64,000 bases of DNA from DATFJT01 sp965230755 (GTDB lineage Bacteria; Bacteroidota; Bacteroidia; Chitinophagales; Saprospiraceae): contig CBDDLT010000021.1 of NCBI GenBank assembly GCA_965230755.1, forward strand, positions 124,001 to 188,000, in the 5' to 3' direction. How positions within the stretch are numbered: position 1 is the stretch's first letter; the number at the start of each line of letters is the position of its first letter. This document shows positions 17,536-28,055 of this stretch, in pieces. The notes under the pieces are model-generated. The model did not search any database. It was not told where the DNA came from and worked only from the letters and a program-made list of their open reading frames with translations. The translations under genes were made by a program, and so were the position numbers.

Positions 17536-19455
17536 ATGATTCTCAAACAAAGCATAGAAAAGGTATTAGAAACTGCAAGAGTTGAAGACGTTATTGCGGA
17601 CTACGTTGAATTGAAGCAACGCGGTATCAACAAAATAGGCCTGTGTCCCTTTCATGATGAAAAAACACCTTCTTTTACAGTAAGTCCCTCTAAAAATATA
17701 TACAAGTGTTTCGGCTGCGGCAAAGGTGGTAATGCCGTTCAATTCTTGATGGAACACGAAAGCTTCAGTTTTCCGGAATCCATTCGATATCTCGCTGATA
17801 AATATAACATTGTCTTAGAAGAAACTGAGAGAACCGCGGAACACATTGAAGAGGAAAAAACAAGGAGCAGTCTCTACATAATTAACGAATACGCCAAGAA
17901 CTTCTTCCGTGAGCAACTCATGAACACAGAAGAGGGTCGTCAAATAGGGTTGAGTTACTTCAAGCAAAGAGGCTACCTACAAACAACCATCGATAGCTTT
18001 GAATTGGGTTACTTATCTAAAAACGGAAACAGCCTATTAGAACACGCTAAAAAGAAAGGTCTAAATCAGGATAGGATGAAAGATCTTGGCCTTTTAACCC
18101 GAAATGATCGGGATATGTACAGGCACAGAATCATTTTTCCCATACATAATCTATCGGGAAAAGTGTTGGGCTTTGGTGCTAGATCCTTGGTCAAAGACAA
18201 AAGATCTCCGAAATATCTGAATTCTCCTGAATCTGATATATACAACAAAAGAAAGGTCCTCTACGGCTTGTACCAGGCCAAAAAAGCCATAATTCAAGAA
18301 GATCTCTGTTATATCGTAGAGGGTTACACGGATGTCATCACCATGCATCAAGCCGGTATTCATCATGTTGTTTCTAGTTCGGGAACAGCACTGACTAAAG
18401 AGCAGATTCAACTCATCAAGCGATATACCAATAATATTTGTTTGATTTTTGATGGTGATCAGGCTGGATTTAACGCCGCTAAAAGAGCCTTAAATATTGT
18501 ATTACAACAAGGTCTGAATTTACAGATTTTAAGCCTTCCCGAAGGTGATGATCCCGATACTTATATCAAGTCCAACGGAGCGCAAGAATTTAAATCAATT
18601 TTAGCCAATCAAGCAGAGGACTTTATCGTAAAACTTCTCGACTGGAATTTTTCGAATGCTGAAAATCCCGCACAAAAGGCAGAACATCTTAAAGAAATAC
18701 TTGAAAGTGTATCATTTATTGTAGATCCACTTAAGAGAACATACTACATCCAAGAGTTGTCCAAGACTGTAGGAATTGATGAGAGAACCCTAATAAAAGA
18801 AGTAAATAAAATTATTTCATCTCGATTACGAAAAGAGAAAAAAACAGATTCAACCCAAAGTCCCGAACCATTAGAATTGAGTCCCGAGAAAGCTCCTGCC
18901 GCACAAGTAAAGCTGGATAAAAACGATTATTTGGATCGAGAGTTATGCCGGTTGCTTGTAAAATACGGCGACAAAGTAATTGAATGGGATGAAAAGAAGA
19001 CCTATGTTTCATTTATTCTACTTGATGAATTGGCTCCTTTACTGTCTTCTATAAAAGATAAGGGATATCGTCGAATCATCGATATTGCGATAAAAAACCA
19101 TGATGAATCCGTACCAGTTGGAACGGGTACATATACGAAACAATCCGAAGAATCTGTGGTCAATTTAGCCATTGATCTAGTACATGATCAATATGATATG
19201 AGCCACAATTGGGTAGATAAGTATGATTATCCCTTACAGTCTCAAGAACATCCGGACAACAATATCGCTAATGTAATTATTCAGATTCTTCTTAGGTATA
19301 AGCTAAGGGCTATCCAAAATCTAATCAAAGAAAACAAACTCAAATTTGAAGGAGTTAAAAGTGAATCAGAACTGAAGCGCTTGCTACAGATTCACCAACA
19401 GCTTGAAATGGAAAAATCACAGGTTGCCAGAGAGTTGAACTCTGTGGTTATATAA
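17536..19455 (+). CDS. dnaG: DNA primase
   Basis: 639 residues, normal for DnaG. Known role: synthesises RNA primers at the replication fork. The CHC2 zinc finger uses C37, H40, C58 and C61 (CPFH...CFGC). The catalytic core has a Toprim domain with EGYTD (near residue 262) and FDGDQAG (near 305). The C-terminal region, about 430-639, would contain the helicase-binding domain and is diverged. ATG 17536 precedes MILKQSIEKVLETARVEDVI, typical of the family. Confidence 0.96.
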   Translation: MILKQSIEKVLETARVEDVIADYVELKQRGINKIGLCPFHDEKTPSFTVSPSKNIYKCFGCGKGGNAVQFLMEHESFSFPESIRYLADKYNIVLEETERTAEHIEEEKTRSSLYIINEYAKNFFREQLMNTEEGRQIGLSYFKQRGYLQTTIDSFELGYLSKNGNSLLEHAKKKGLNQDRMKDLGLLTRNDRDMYRHRIIFPIHNLSGKVLGFGARSLVKDKRSPKYLNSPESDIYNKRKVLYGLYQAKKAIIQEDLCYIVEGYTDVITMHQAGIHHVVSSSGTALTKEQIQLIKRYTNNICLIFDGDQAGFNAAKRALNIVLQQGLNLQILSLPEGDDPDTYIKSNGAQEFKSILANQAEDFIVKLLDWNFSNAENPAQKAEHLKEILESVSFIVDPLKRTYYIQELSKTVGIDERTLIKEVNKIISSRLRKEKKTDSTQSPEPLELSPEKAPAAQVKLDKNDYLDRELCRLLVKYGDKVIEWDEKKTYVSFILLDELAPLLSSIKDKGYRRIIDIAIKNHDESVPVGTGTYTKQSEESVVNLAIDLVHDQYDMSHNWVDKYDYPLQSQEHPDNNIANVIIQILLRYKLRAIQNLIKENKLKFEGVKSESELKRLLQIHQQLEMEKSQVARELNSVVI

Positions 19456-19549
19456 ATATAGTTTTAAGAAAAGTATAAATACTATTTGGAAATACTATAA
19501 GTAGGTTTTTCGACATTAGAATGGAGAACAACAAACGAATTAAATAATT

Positions 19550-22500
19550 ATGTTCAAAAAGATCATCATAGCCATTTTTGTTTTCGTAATACTTTTTTTG
19601 ATTGCAGCTGTTGCAATTCCAATTGTATTTAAAGATAAATTCCAGACTTACGCTTTGGAAATGATCAATAAAGACTTGGAAGCGGAGATCAAATTTTCGG
19701 ATGTCTCGATTTCACTAATCAGAAGTTTCCCACAATTGAGTTTGGGCATCGATGATCTTTCCATAATAAGAAAAGATGCTTCTGTTAGATCAGATACCAT
19801 TGCCTTAGTGGATCAGGTATTCCTAGAATTCAACGTTGTCGACCTTTTTAAGAATTCGGAGAATATTAAAGTAAGAGAAGTGAATATCCGTGATGCAGAC
19901 GTATATCTTCATACTTCCAAAGAAGGAATTTCGAATTATGATATTTATGATTCCGGTGATTCGACTCCGGAACAATCCTCGGGAAGTACTGCCTTTAAAA
20001 ATATTGAATTGAAGGCATATTCCGTAGCAAATTCTGATCTGTTTTACCACGATGAAGCAGGAAAGATCAAGGTAGAGATCCAATCACTTGATCACGAAGG
20101 AAAGGGAAATTTTGACTTGGTACAATTTGATCTGGAAACATTAACTCAGATAGACGAACTCAGCTTTTCACAGAATAACATAAAATATCTCAATAAAGTT
20201 AATCTGACCAGTTCACTGGATTTGCAAATAGATCAGGAGCAGCAGATATATACCATCACTGAAAACAGCAATCAGCTAGATCAGCTGTCCTTCAAGACGG
20301 AAGGAAATCTAAAGTTCATCGAAGATATTCCAAATCTTGACTTTCAGGTATCGAGCATCAACAGTGATTTTAAGCAGGTGTTGGCCATTTTGCCAGCCTT
20401 TATGAAAAAAGATATACAGGCCATGGAAACTGCCGGTGATTTTGATTTGACGGGCTTTATCAAAGGTGCACTCGGGCCAGGTGATCGCATACCTGCTTTC
20501 GATTTCGATATTGATCTTAAGAATGGCTTTTTCAAATACGATGGATTTGATCAAACACTGAGTCGCATCAATAGCCATATAAAGGTATCTCAGAATGGGG
20601 ACAGGCTAAATCGAACAAAAGTGGCCATAGCTCCCTTCCAACTGCACTTAGGTAACAGAGCTTCTGAAGGAGAATTATATCTTTCTGAACTTCTTACAGA
20701 CCCATACATAAAGGGTTTTGCAAAGGGTATCGTAGAATTGGATGAGCTGAAAAACTTGATTAGTATAGAAGGTTATGAGATTAGTGGTAATACGCTTGAT
20801 TACGATGTCTCAATCAACACCAACTATTCCAGTATAGAGGAACAGCGCTATGAAGATATTGAATTTGAAGGCTTTGCGAAGTCCGATGGGCTAAAACTTG
20901 TTTCAGAAGGTCTTCCTCCTTTAAATTTAAATAAAGCATCGATGGTTTTCTCACCTGAAAAACTAACTGCAGAAGAACTAGATGGCCAACTGGGTAATTC
21001 AGATTTTAAAGGTGAGTTAGAAGTTCAAGATCCACTTCTTTTTCTCATTGAAGATAAAAAACCAATGGTCAAGGCCAATATGCAATCTGCTAATTTTGAC
21101 TTGAATGAATTGAGTTATTCCTCTACAACAACTGCTGAATCTAGCGGAGGGACTTATGGTTCTCCACCCGAACCATTTACTTTTCCCGTTAACTTCGATG
21201 TGCAATCTACGATTGGTCAATTAAAGTATCAGGACTACGTACTAAGTGACCTTAATGCTAGTGCAGACCTGTATAATGACAATCTGAATTTTACCATTAG
21301 TGATGGAAAACTTGATGGTGCAAAATTCAATTCTAAGGGGAATCTTCGAAACATAGAAGATTATCTCAACGACAAAGGAAGTATATTAGGGAATATAGAA
21401 GGCAAATTCGATCGACTAGACTTGAATAAGTACATGAGTGCTGAAAGTTCTAGTACTGCATCAGGATCTTCAGATGGTGCTACCGCGGATAGTGAACTCA
21501 CACTTCCGGAAAAGATCCACGTCGATATGAATTTTAAAGCGGATGAAGTATTATTTCAGAATTATAATCTTAAAAATTCACAATTCAAGGCAGGATTAAG
21601 TGACAGAAAACTAGTCCTGGACAAACTATATGGAGAAACTTTCGGTGGTAATATGTCCATTACTGGATTGGTAGAGACGCCATTGAATCAGAAAACGAGC
21701 ACGGATTTTAGTTATGCATTGAGAAACATTTCCTACCAGGAGATATTTAAGTCTGTGGAGAGTTTTAGGAAACTTGCCCCAATAGCTGAATTTTTAGATG
21801 GCAACTTCAATCTTGATTTGGATTTTGGTGCCCTTTTGGATAAGGATTTTAATTTTGATTTGAGCAGTATCTCAGCTGATGGATTTTTACAGACACTGGA
21901 TACAAAACTCAGATCTTATGCCCCCTTGAACAATATTGCTAACACTTATAATATCGATGAGTTAAAGAATTTCAATCTAGCGAATACCAAGAACTGGCTC
22001 AGCATAAGAGATGGCAGGGTTAACATCCAAGAGTTTATCAGGGAAATAGGAGGTAACAAATTCGCCATTTCAGGCAGTCATGGAATAGATCAAACCATGA
22101 AGTACCAAATTAAAGCCAAGGTTCCTCAATCAAAATTTAAAGGCACCGGCGCTGTAAAAGGAATGGAAATACTCAAACAAGAAGCGGATAAATTAGGATT
22201 CAATCTGAATACTGGGAAATATCTAGATGTTTTATTTACTTTGACCGGATCTATACAGAAACCTGATGTTAAGTTCAAGTTACTAGGAGTTAGTGGAGAT
22301 AATGATGAAACAGTATCTGTTACTGATCAAGTTACTGATGTGATAGAAGATAAATTGGACGAAGAAAAGAAGGAGCTGGAAACCAAGATCCAAGAGGAAA
22401 AAGAAAAGCGCCAGAGAGAGTTAGAGGAAAAGATTGAGGCAGAAAAGAAAAAACTTGAAGAGGAGAAGCGGAAGAAAGAAGAAGAATTGAGGAAAAAGCT

Positions 22501-22579
22501 GGAAGAAGAGAAGAAAAAGAAAGAAGAAGAATTAAAGGAAAAACTTAAAGATAAATTGGATAAATTCAATCCATTTTAA
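19550..22579 (+). CDS. AsmA-like envelope protein with charged coiled-coil tail
   Basis: 1009 residues. One N-terminal membrane segment (FKKIIIAIFVFVILFLIAAVAIP) is followed by an AsmA-type region (KINKDLEAEIKFSDVSISLIRSFPQLSL) and long repetitive beta-rich stretches, ending with the AsmA C-terminal region (about 700-930). AsmA-family proteins are long inner-membrane-anchored proteins linked to phospholipid or outer-membrane biogenesis. The last 85 residues are almost purely Glu/Lys/Arg/Leu and should form a long charged helix or coiled coil; this tail is unusual for the family. purB starts 7 bp downstream, so they are likely co-transcribed. Confidence 0.85.
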   Translation: MFKKIIIAIFVFVILFLIAAVAIPIVFKDKFQTYALEMINKDLEAEIKFSDVSISLIRSFPQLSLGIDDLSIIRKDASVRSDTIALVDQVFLEFNVVDLFKNSENIKVREVNIRDADVYLHTSKEGISNYDIYDSGDSTPEQSSGSTAFKNIELKAYSVANSDLFYHDEAGKIKVEIQSLDHEGKGNFDLVQFDLETLTQIDELSFSQNNIKYLNKVNLTSSLDLQIDQEQQIYTITENSNQLDQLSFKTEGNLKFIEDIPNLDFQVSSINSDFKQVLAILPAFMKKDIQAMETAGDFDLTGFIKGALGPGDRIPAFDFDIDLKNGFFKYDGFDQTLSRINSHIKVSQNGDRLNRTKVAIAPFQLHLGNRASEGELYLSELLTDPYIKGFAKGIVELDELKNLISIEGYEISGNTLDYDVSINTNYSSIEEQRYEDIEFEGFAKSDGLKLVSEGLPPLNLNKASMVFSPEKLTAEELDGQLGNSDFKGELEVQDPLLFLIEDKKPMVKANMQSANFDLNELSYSSTTTAESSGGTYGSPPEPFTFPVNFDVQSTIGQLKYQDYVLSDLNASADLYNDNLNFTISDGKLDGAKFNSKGNLRNIEDYLNDKGSILGNIEGKFDRLDLNKYMSAESSSTASGSSDGATADSELTLPEKIHVDMNFKADEVLFQNYNLKNSQFKAGLSDRKLVLDKLYGETFGGNMSITGLVETPLNQKTSTDFSYALRNISYQEIFKSVESFRKLAPIAEFLDGNFNLDLDFGALLDKDFNFDLSSISADGFLQTLDTKLRSYAPLNNIANTYNIDELKNFNLANTKNWLSIRDGRVNIQEFIREIGGNKFAISGSHGIDQTMKYQIKAKVPQSKFKGTGAVKGMEILKQEADKLGFNLNTGKYLDVLFTLTGSIQKPDVKFKLLGVSGDNDETVSVTDQVTDVIEDKLDEEKKELETKIQEEKEKRQRELEEKIEAEKKKLEEEKRKKEEELRKKLEEEKKKKEEELKEKLKDKLDKFNPF

Positions 22580-22586
22580 TTGTAAT

Positions 22587-23951
22587 ATGAGCGAAGAGAT
22601 ATATAATTTATCCCCGATAGATGGTCGATATGCCAACAAAACCAGAGAATTTGTACCCCACCTTTCAGAATATGGATTAATTCGTTACCGGCTGCTGGTC
22701 GAATGGAATTATTTATTGGCTTTGCGGAACGAACAGTATATTTCTGATCTCAACAATATACCTGAATCTTATCTGCTTCAAAAGATTGAATCACTTCAGG
22801 AATTGAGCTTGTCTGATGCCTTGAAAATAAAGGAAATTGAAAAAACCACTAATCACGATGTAAAGGCGGTTGAGTACTTTATCAAGGATCAACTGGAAAA
22901 AGACGGCTATAGTGATCAAAAAGAATGGGTTCACTTTGCTTTGACATCTCAGGATATCAACAATACGGCGATACCGATGTCGATTACCGCAGCTTTAAAA
23001 ACAGTTCTTATTCCCGCTTTGGATGAGCTGATGGAAAAGCTATTCGAACTTTGTGAAGAGTGGTTTGATGTTCCGATGCTAGCTAGAACTCATGGTCAAC
23101 CTGCCAGTCCAACAAGATTGGGTAAAGAAATTTATGTTTTCTACGACAGATTAAAGAAGGAGAGATCAAGAATTGATATAGAACAGCTGACCTGTAAGTT
23201 TGGTGGCGCAACAGGAAACTTTAATGCGCATCACGTTAGTTTTCCGGAAAAAGACTGGATGCAATTCGGAAATGTATTTTGTGAAAAATACCTGGGACTG
23301 AAAAGATTAGAATGGACAACCCAAATTGATCATTACGACGAACTAGCGTCCGTATTCCACCATTTGCTTAGAATTAACACCATTCTCATCGATGCTTGTA
23401 GAGATATTTGGTCATATATATCTATAGAATACTTCAAACAAAAAACAGTCAAAAATGAAGTTGGAAGTAGTGCTATGCCTCATAAAGTCAATCCAATAGA
23501 CTTCGAAAATGCCGAGGGAAATTTTGGATTAGCCAATGCCATTTGTGAACATCTGGCTTCAAAACTACCCGTTTCCAGATGGCAGAGAGATCTGACCGAC
23601 AGCACAGTTTTACGAAATATTTCATTGCCTCTAGCGCATAGTTTGATAGCCTATCGATCTATGATCAAAGGATTGGGGAAGCTGCAGTTGAATCAGGAGA
23701 AAATAGCTTCGGACCTAGGAGCCAACGTCATGGTGATATCGGAAGCCATACAAAACATTCTAAGAAGAGAAAAATATCCAAATCCATATGAAGCGTTAAA
23801 ATCACTGACAAGAGGTAATGCCAATGTAAGCTTGGAAAGCATCCATGAATTCATAGAAACCCTTGAGGTAAGTGAAAAGATTCGTACAGAACTTCGTTCT
23901 ATTCTTCCCCACAACTATATCGGAATATATCCGGAAATGAAATCTGTATAG
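22587..23951 (+). CDS. purB: Adenylosuccinate lyase
   Basis: 454 residues. Known role: splits adenylosuccinate to AMP and fumarate, and SAICAR to AICAR and fumarate, in purine synthesis. Seen: YNLSPIDGRYANKT at the N-terminus, TSQDINNTA, ARTHGQPASPT and the fumarase-superfamily signature GSSAMPHKVNP near residue 295. This is the longer, E. coli-like PurB type rather than the shorter Bacillus type. It directly follows the AsmA-like gene; purM lies about 4 kb downstream on the other strand. Confidence 0.96.
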   Translation: MSEEIYNLSPIDGRYANKTREFVPHLSEYGLIRYRLLVEWNYLLALRNEQYISDLNNIPESYLLQKIESLQELSLSDALKIKEIEKTTNHDVKAVEYFIKDQLEKDGYSDQKEWVHFALTSQDINNTAIPMSITAALKTVLIPALDELMEKLFELCEEWFDVPMLARTHGQPASPTRLGKEIYVFYDRLKKERSRIDIEQLTCKFGGATGNFNAHHVSFPEKDWMQFGNVFCEKYLGLKRLEWTTQIDHYDELASVFHHLLRINTILIDACRDIWSYISIEYFKQKTVKNEVGSSAMPHKVNPIDFENAEGNFGLANAICEHLASKLPVSRWQRDLTDSTVLRNISLPLAHSLIAYRSMIKGLGKLQLNQEKIASDLGANVMVISEAIQNILRREKYPNPYEALKSLTRGNANVSLESIHEFIETLEVSEKIRTELRSILPHNYIGIYPEMKSV

Positions 23952-24138
23952 ATACTTACAGATTTATTTTAGATGCGGTTTGAACATAAGATAAACTCTC
24001 CATGAATATCCTATGGCCAAGATCCTATTGCCTCATCTGTGTAAATTCCTTATATTTATAGGGCTTGTTTTAATTCATTCAGGCAGCTTTTTCTAAGCTC
24101 AACTAATCTTTATGTAGAAGCATAAATTCTGTACTACC

Positions 24139-27100
24139 ATGACCATAATCAAGAAACCAATTCTCTTTATCCTTCTCTTCTTTCTTATATTAGGATTTTT
24201 ACCTTTATCTCTCGATGCCCATCAACCCAGTCCTTACCCTAATTCAGCTTTAGCCGGTCCATGTGATTGTACATCCGGACCCATCGTTGACATACAAAAT
24301 GGAAGTTTTGAAGATGGACCTAGCGGGGATATTGCCAATGCCATCACTCCCCCGGGTTGGATACCGACTAATAGTGTGGATACTGGAAATCCCGGTGCAG
24401 CGATTGCTTGTCATCCTAATCTTATGAGTGCTTCTTGTGATGGTGGCCAATTTGTCGGTGCTTACTCCCAACCTTCCTTAGGAAACTATCGAGAGGGAAT
24501 AGAACAGGTGGTAAACTGTTTGGTACCAGGGACAGAATATATGGTTAGATTCAGCCAGGCAATTACCAAGACCTATGGATTTTCAAGTGGGTATTTTGAA
24601 GTCACCTTCTGTGGGGCTACCATGTCATCCCCCACCATGGATGCATTATCTCTACCCTATCCAGGATTTTCAGGATGGGACGAGATAGAATTAGGCCCAT
24701 TCGTTGCGACGGCAAATTCGCATACGCTTAGGTTCATATCTATATCACTGAATGATGGAATTTGTCCTTCAGGGATTATGGGAACATGTAATGACCAAGC
24801 CAATGGAGATCCTACTTATTGTGGTGTGTTTTTTCCCGAATCCGATGCCTGCTATGTCCTAATAGATGGTGTTTCAGTTTGCGGTGATGGAGGGGCGACC
24901 AATTGTATAGAAAGGGCTTGTGATGATGGAGACCCATGTACGGAAAACGATATGGAAGAAGTCGATGAATGCGATAATGTAGTATGTGTTCCCTGCGCCG
25001 GAACGCCTATTCCGGAATGTACTAATACCGTTATGCGGGCTTGCGACGATGGAGACCCTTGTACGGAAAACGACATGGAGGAAGTCGATGAATGTGATAA
25101 TAATGTGGTCTGTACACCTTGCGCTGGTACGGCTGTACCTGCTTGTGCCAATACCATTATGAGAGCTTGCGATGATGGGGATAATTGTACGGAAAACGAC
25201 ATGGAAGAAATAGATGAATGCAATAGTTTGGTTTGCACTCCTTGTCAGGGAGTGCCCATCACTTCGTGTACGAATACCATTATGAGAGCCTGTGACGATG
25301 GAGACCCTTGTACTGAAAACGATATGGAAGAAGTCGATGAATGTGATAATGGTATTGTTTGTGAGCCATGTCAAGGTGTTCCCGTTGCTGCTTGTTCAGT
25401 AGTCATTGAACGACCCTGTGACGATGGAGACCCATGTACGGAAAACGATATGGAAGAAGTCGATGAATGCAGCAACACGATCTGTAGGCCTTGTGAGGGC
25501 GTAACCATTGATTTATGTCAAGTTACCGTTGTTAGACCTTGTGATGATGGAGATCCATGCACAACAAATGACGTCGAGGAGGTAGAAGATTGTGATAACA
25601 GTGTGGTTTGCGAACCTTGCCAAGGAGTTCCAGTAGACTGTTCTAATGGAGATACTGAAGTTGTTCCTTGTGATGACGGAGATACAACAACAATCAATGA
25701 TGTTCAGACCATTCTAATATGTGACAATACCATATGTATACCTTGTCAAGGAGAACCTGCGGATTGTTTAACTGCAACGACTTCTGAGATTCCATGTGAT
25801 GACGGAGATCCATGTACGATCAATGATATGGAAACCATTGTTGATAGCACGGGTCAGATCTGTGTTCCATGTGAGGGTATTCCACTCGATTGTGGAGGCC
25901 TAGATATCTGTGAACTCACCAGGCCCTGTGATGATGGAGATCCATGCACGATTAATGATATGGAAACTATACTACTGAGAGATTCCAGCATATGCGTCCC
26001 ATGTCTCGGTCAAGAAATAACTCCTGTGGTTAGTATCGACAGTATTGTTTGCAATCAAGATCGAACGACATACGAGATTTATCTTAAGTCGAATTTTGAA
26101 ATGATACAGAATGATCTCAATGCTCCAGTAATTGAAATAAGTAATGGACAGTTTCTAATAACGGATATCGATATATCTTCTTCGATTACCATTACATTGA
26201 CCTATAACGGTACTACATGTTCTACGGAAATAATGGCAGATCCGCCCAACTGTGATTGTAATGCATCAGCCGATGCCGGGCCTGACCAAATACTAGACTG
26301 TTATAATAATGGAATTGCCAGCCTTAGAGGTTTGGCAACAAGCCAAGGAAATGGATTCAGCTATTCTTGGTTGGATGAAAACGGTAATGAAGTTGGCACT
26401 GCAGATTCCCTTGTTGTTACTCAGGAAGGAGTCTATGTCCTTATCGTTAATGATTTGGTACAAAACTGTTTTGATAGCTCTTTTGTCACTGTGGTTGACA
26501 TTAGAAATGAACCTCTCGCGGTAATTTTTGCTAATCCCGATACGATCATTGACTGTTTCGTCGGAAGCGTGAACCTGTCCACGTCTATTCAACAGAATGT
26601 ACGATATGAATGGTATATCAACTCCGCAATAGCAAGCCAAAATGAATTCATTGAGGTCTCAACAGCGAGCACAGTAACTCTTGTAGCCATCGATACCATA
26701 ACCGGATGTCAAAATGAGAGCTCCATTGAGGTTATTAATAATGAAAGTTATCCTTTGATTTTCTTTGATCCCACAGAGGAATTGAACTGTATCGATTCCG
26801 TTGTAGAAATCAATTTGAGCACGACTTCTTCAACAGGTGGTTCTTTTGTTCATCAGTGGTACGATATTAATGGACAACTTCTGGTCGGTGAAAACGGTAC
26901 CAGTCTATCTGTCAGCCAGTCAGGTTTATACATTATTGAGACCCGAGATATTATGAATGATTGTATTCACCAGGATACTGTTGAAGTTACAGCCAATTAC
27001 GAGTTTCCAATCATTGACGCTGGGGCAAACAATAGTATCCCTTGCGATAATAGCCCGGTTCAATTGTCTGCTAGTGCAAATAATATTATGGATTATCAGT

Positions 27101-28023
27101 TGAGTTGGTCTACCACCGATGGCAATATTCTGTCCGGACAACAAGGGCTTAATCCAGAAGTTTCGCAGGGTGGTTGGTATTATTTACAAGCTATCCATAA
27201 TGAAAGCGGTTGTATTGCATTGGATTCTGTTTTTGTGGATAATGTACCAAACCAAATTGTAGCCAATGTTTTTCCTAATCCTCCATCTTGTCCAGGTGAT
27301 GCCGATGGTCGAATATCGGTAGACCTTATTGGCGCTGCAGAACCAATTATGTATACCGTTAATGGAAATCCGGTGGGATCGAATGGAACGTTTGATAACC
27401 TTTCGGCGGACACTTATCTCATTGAAGCTGTAGACGCCAATGGATGTACATTTGATACAAGCTTAATTTTAAATGATCCCAACGCTTTGGCTCTTGAATT
27501 AAGCGAAGATTACTTCGAGATTGAAGGAACCAATATTATCGATTTGTTTCTATTAACCAATGCCAGTGATGTTGATTCAATCATATGGTCTGATGGTCTA
27601 AAAATATTCTGTGACGATTGTCTCAATCCAAAAATCGAAGTTGAAGAATCCGGAACTTATGAAGTTAGCATCATAGATGAATTCGGATGTCTTGCAAGTG
27701 CACGGTTCCAGGTAGTGATCAAAGAAGTGTTCAGTATTTTTGTTCCTTCTACTTTCTCTCCGAACGGAGATGGAGTCAATGATGTGCTTTTTATATACAC
27801 CGGAGATAATATTGATGAGATCGTCAAGTTTGAGATTTATGCCAGATGGGGTGAGCAGGTATTTTCAGTCAATTCAGTGCCGCCCAATGATCCGGATTAC
27901 GGATGGGATGGAAGTTTCTTAGGAAAAGATATGGATCCGGCCGTTTTTGCTTACTATGCTGTGCTCAAAGATATCAATGGAGAGGAACATCTCGTTTATG
28001 GAGATATTACTTTGATTCGTTGA
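24139..28023 (+). CDS. Giant T9SS type B surface protein with nine CDDGDPCT repeats
   Basis: 1294 residues. Signal peptide (MTIIKKPILFILLFFLILGF...LDA). Residues about 45-255 form a jelly-roll-like domain (VDIQNGSFEDGP, TPPGWIPTN, YVLIDGVSVC). Nine Cys-rich repeats of 41-44 residues follow (about 259-625), consensus RxCDDGDPCTENDMEEVDEC..xVCxPCxG, resembling Dictyostelium-type CT-repeat/EGF-like modules. Next come several Ig-like/PKD-like domains with alternating Cys (DAGPDQILDC and similar). The C-terminus is the gliding-motility-associated T9SS type B domain (FVPSTFSPNGDGVNDVLFI, FEIYARWGEQVF). Inferred to be a surface adhesin or matrix protein; no enzyme domain seen. Confidence 0.9.
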   Translation: MTIIKKPILFILLFFLILGFLPLSLDAHQPSPYPNSALAGPCDCTSGPIVDIQNGSFEDGPSGDIANAITPPGWIPTNSVDTGNPGAAIACHPNLMSASCDGGQFVGAYSQPSLGNYREGIEQVVNCLVPGTEYMVRFSQAITKTYGFSSGYFEVTFCGATMSSPTMDALSLPYPGFSGWDEIELGPFVATANSHTLRFISISLNDGICPSGIMGTCNDQANGDPTYCGVFFPESDACYVLIDGVSVCGDGGATNCIERACDDGDPCTENDMEEVDECDNVVCVPCAGTPIPECTNTVMRACDDGDPCTENDMEEVDECDNNVVCTPCAGTAVPACANTIMRACDDGDNCTENDMEEIDECNSLVCTPCQGVPITSCTNTIMRACDDGDPCTENDMEEVDECDNGIVCEPCQGVPVAACSVVIERPCDDGDPCTENDMEEVDECSNTICRPCEGVTIDLCQVTVVRPCDDGDPCTTNDVEEVEDCDNSVVCEPCQGVPVDCSNGDTEVVPCDDGDTTTINDVQTILICDNTICIPCQGEPADCLTATTSEIPCDDGDPCTINDMETIVDSTGQICVPCEGIPLDCGGLDICELTRPCDDGDPCTINDMETILLRDSSICVPCLGQEITPVVSIDSIVCNQDRTTYEIYLKSNFEMIQNDLNAPVIEISNGQFLITDIDISSSITITLTYNGTTCSTEIMADPPNCDCNASADAGPDQILDCYNNGIASLRGLATSQGNGFSYSWLDENGNEVGTADSLVVTQEGVYVLIVNDLVQNCFDSSFVTVVDIRNEPLAVIFANPDTIIDCFVGSVNLSTSIQQNVRYEWYINSAIASQNEFIEVSTASTVTLVAIDTITGCQNESSIEVINNESYPLIFFDPTEELNCIDSVVEINLSTTSSTGGSFVHQWYDINGQLLVGENGTSLSVSQSGLYIIETRDIMNDCIHQDTVEVTANYEFPIIDAGANNSIPCDNSPVQLSASANNIMDYQLSWSTTDGNILSGQQGLNPEVSQGGWYYLQAIHNESGCIALDSVFVDNVPNQIVANVFPNPPSCPGDADGRISVDLIGAAEPIMYTVNGNPVGSNGTFDNLSADTYLIEAVDANGCTFDTSLILNDPNALALELSEDYFEIEGTNIIDLFLLTNASDVDSIIWSDGLKIFCDDCLNPKIEVEESGTYEVSIIDEFGCLASARFQVVIKEVFSIFVPSTFSPNGDGVNDVLFIYTGDNIDEIVKFEIYARWGEQVFSVNSVPPNDPDYGWDGSFLGKDMDPAVFAYYAVLKDINGEEHLVYGDITLIR
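24913..26013 (+). repeat. Nine tandem 123-132 bp Cys/Asp-rich repeats
   Basis: Units start at about 24913, 25036, 25162, 25285, 25411, 25534, 25663, 25789 and 25921. Units 1-5 are near-identical (CDDGDPCTENDMEEVDEC); units 6-9 are diverged, with T or I replacing E, and unit 7 has lost the Cys of PCT (GDTTTIND). The Asp/Glu clusters suggest calcium binding. Confidence 0.93.
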
Positions 28024-28055
28024 TAAACTTAAATTTAGAAAGCTAAAAAAGAAGT

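Noticed and set aside
24852..25374. Long open frames antisense to the CDDGDPCT repeats
   Set aside because: They arise from the repetitive codon pattern of the plus-strand gene; they have Ser/Thr-rich meaningless sequence and no start context.
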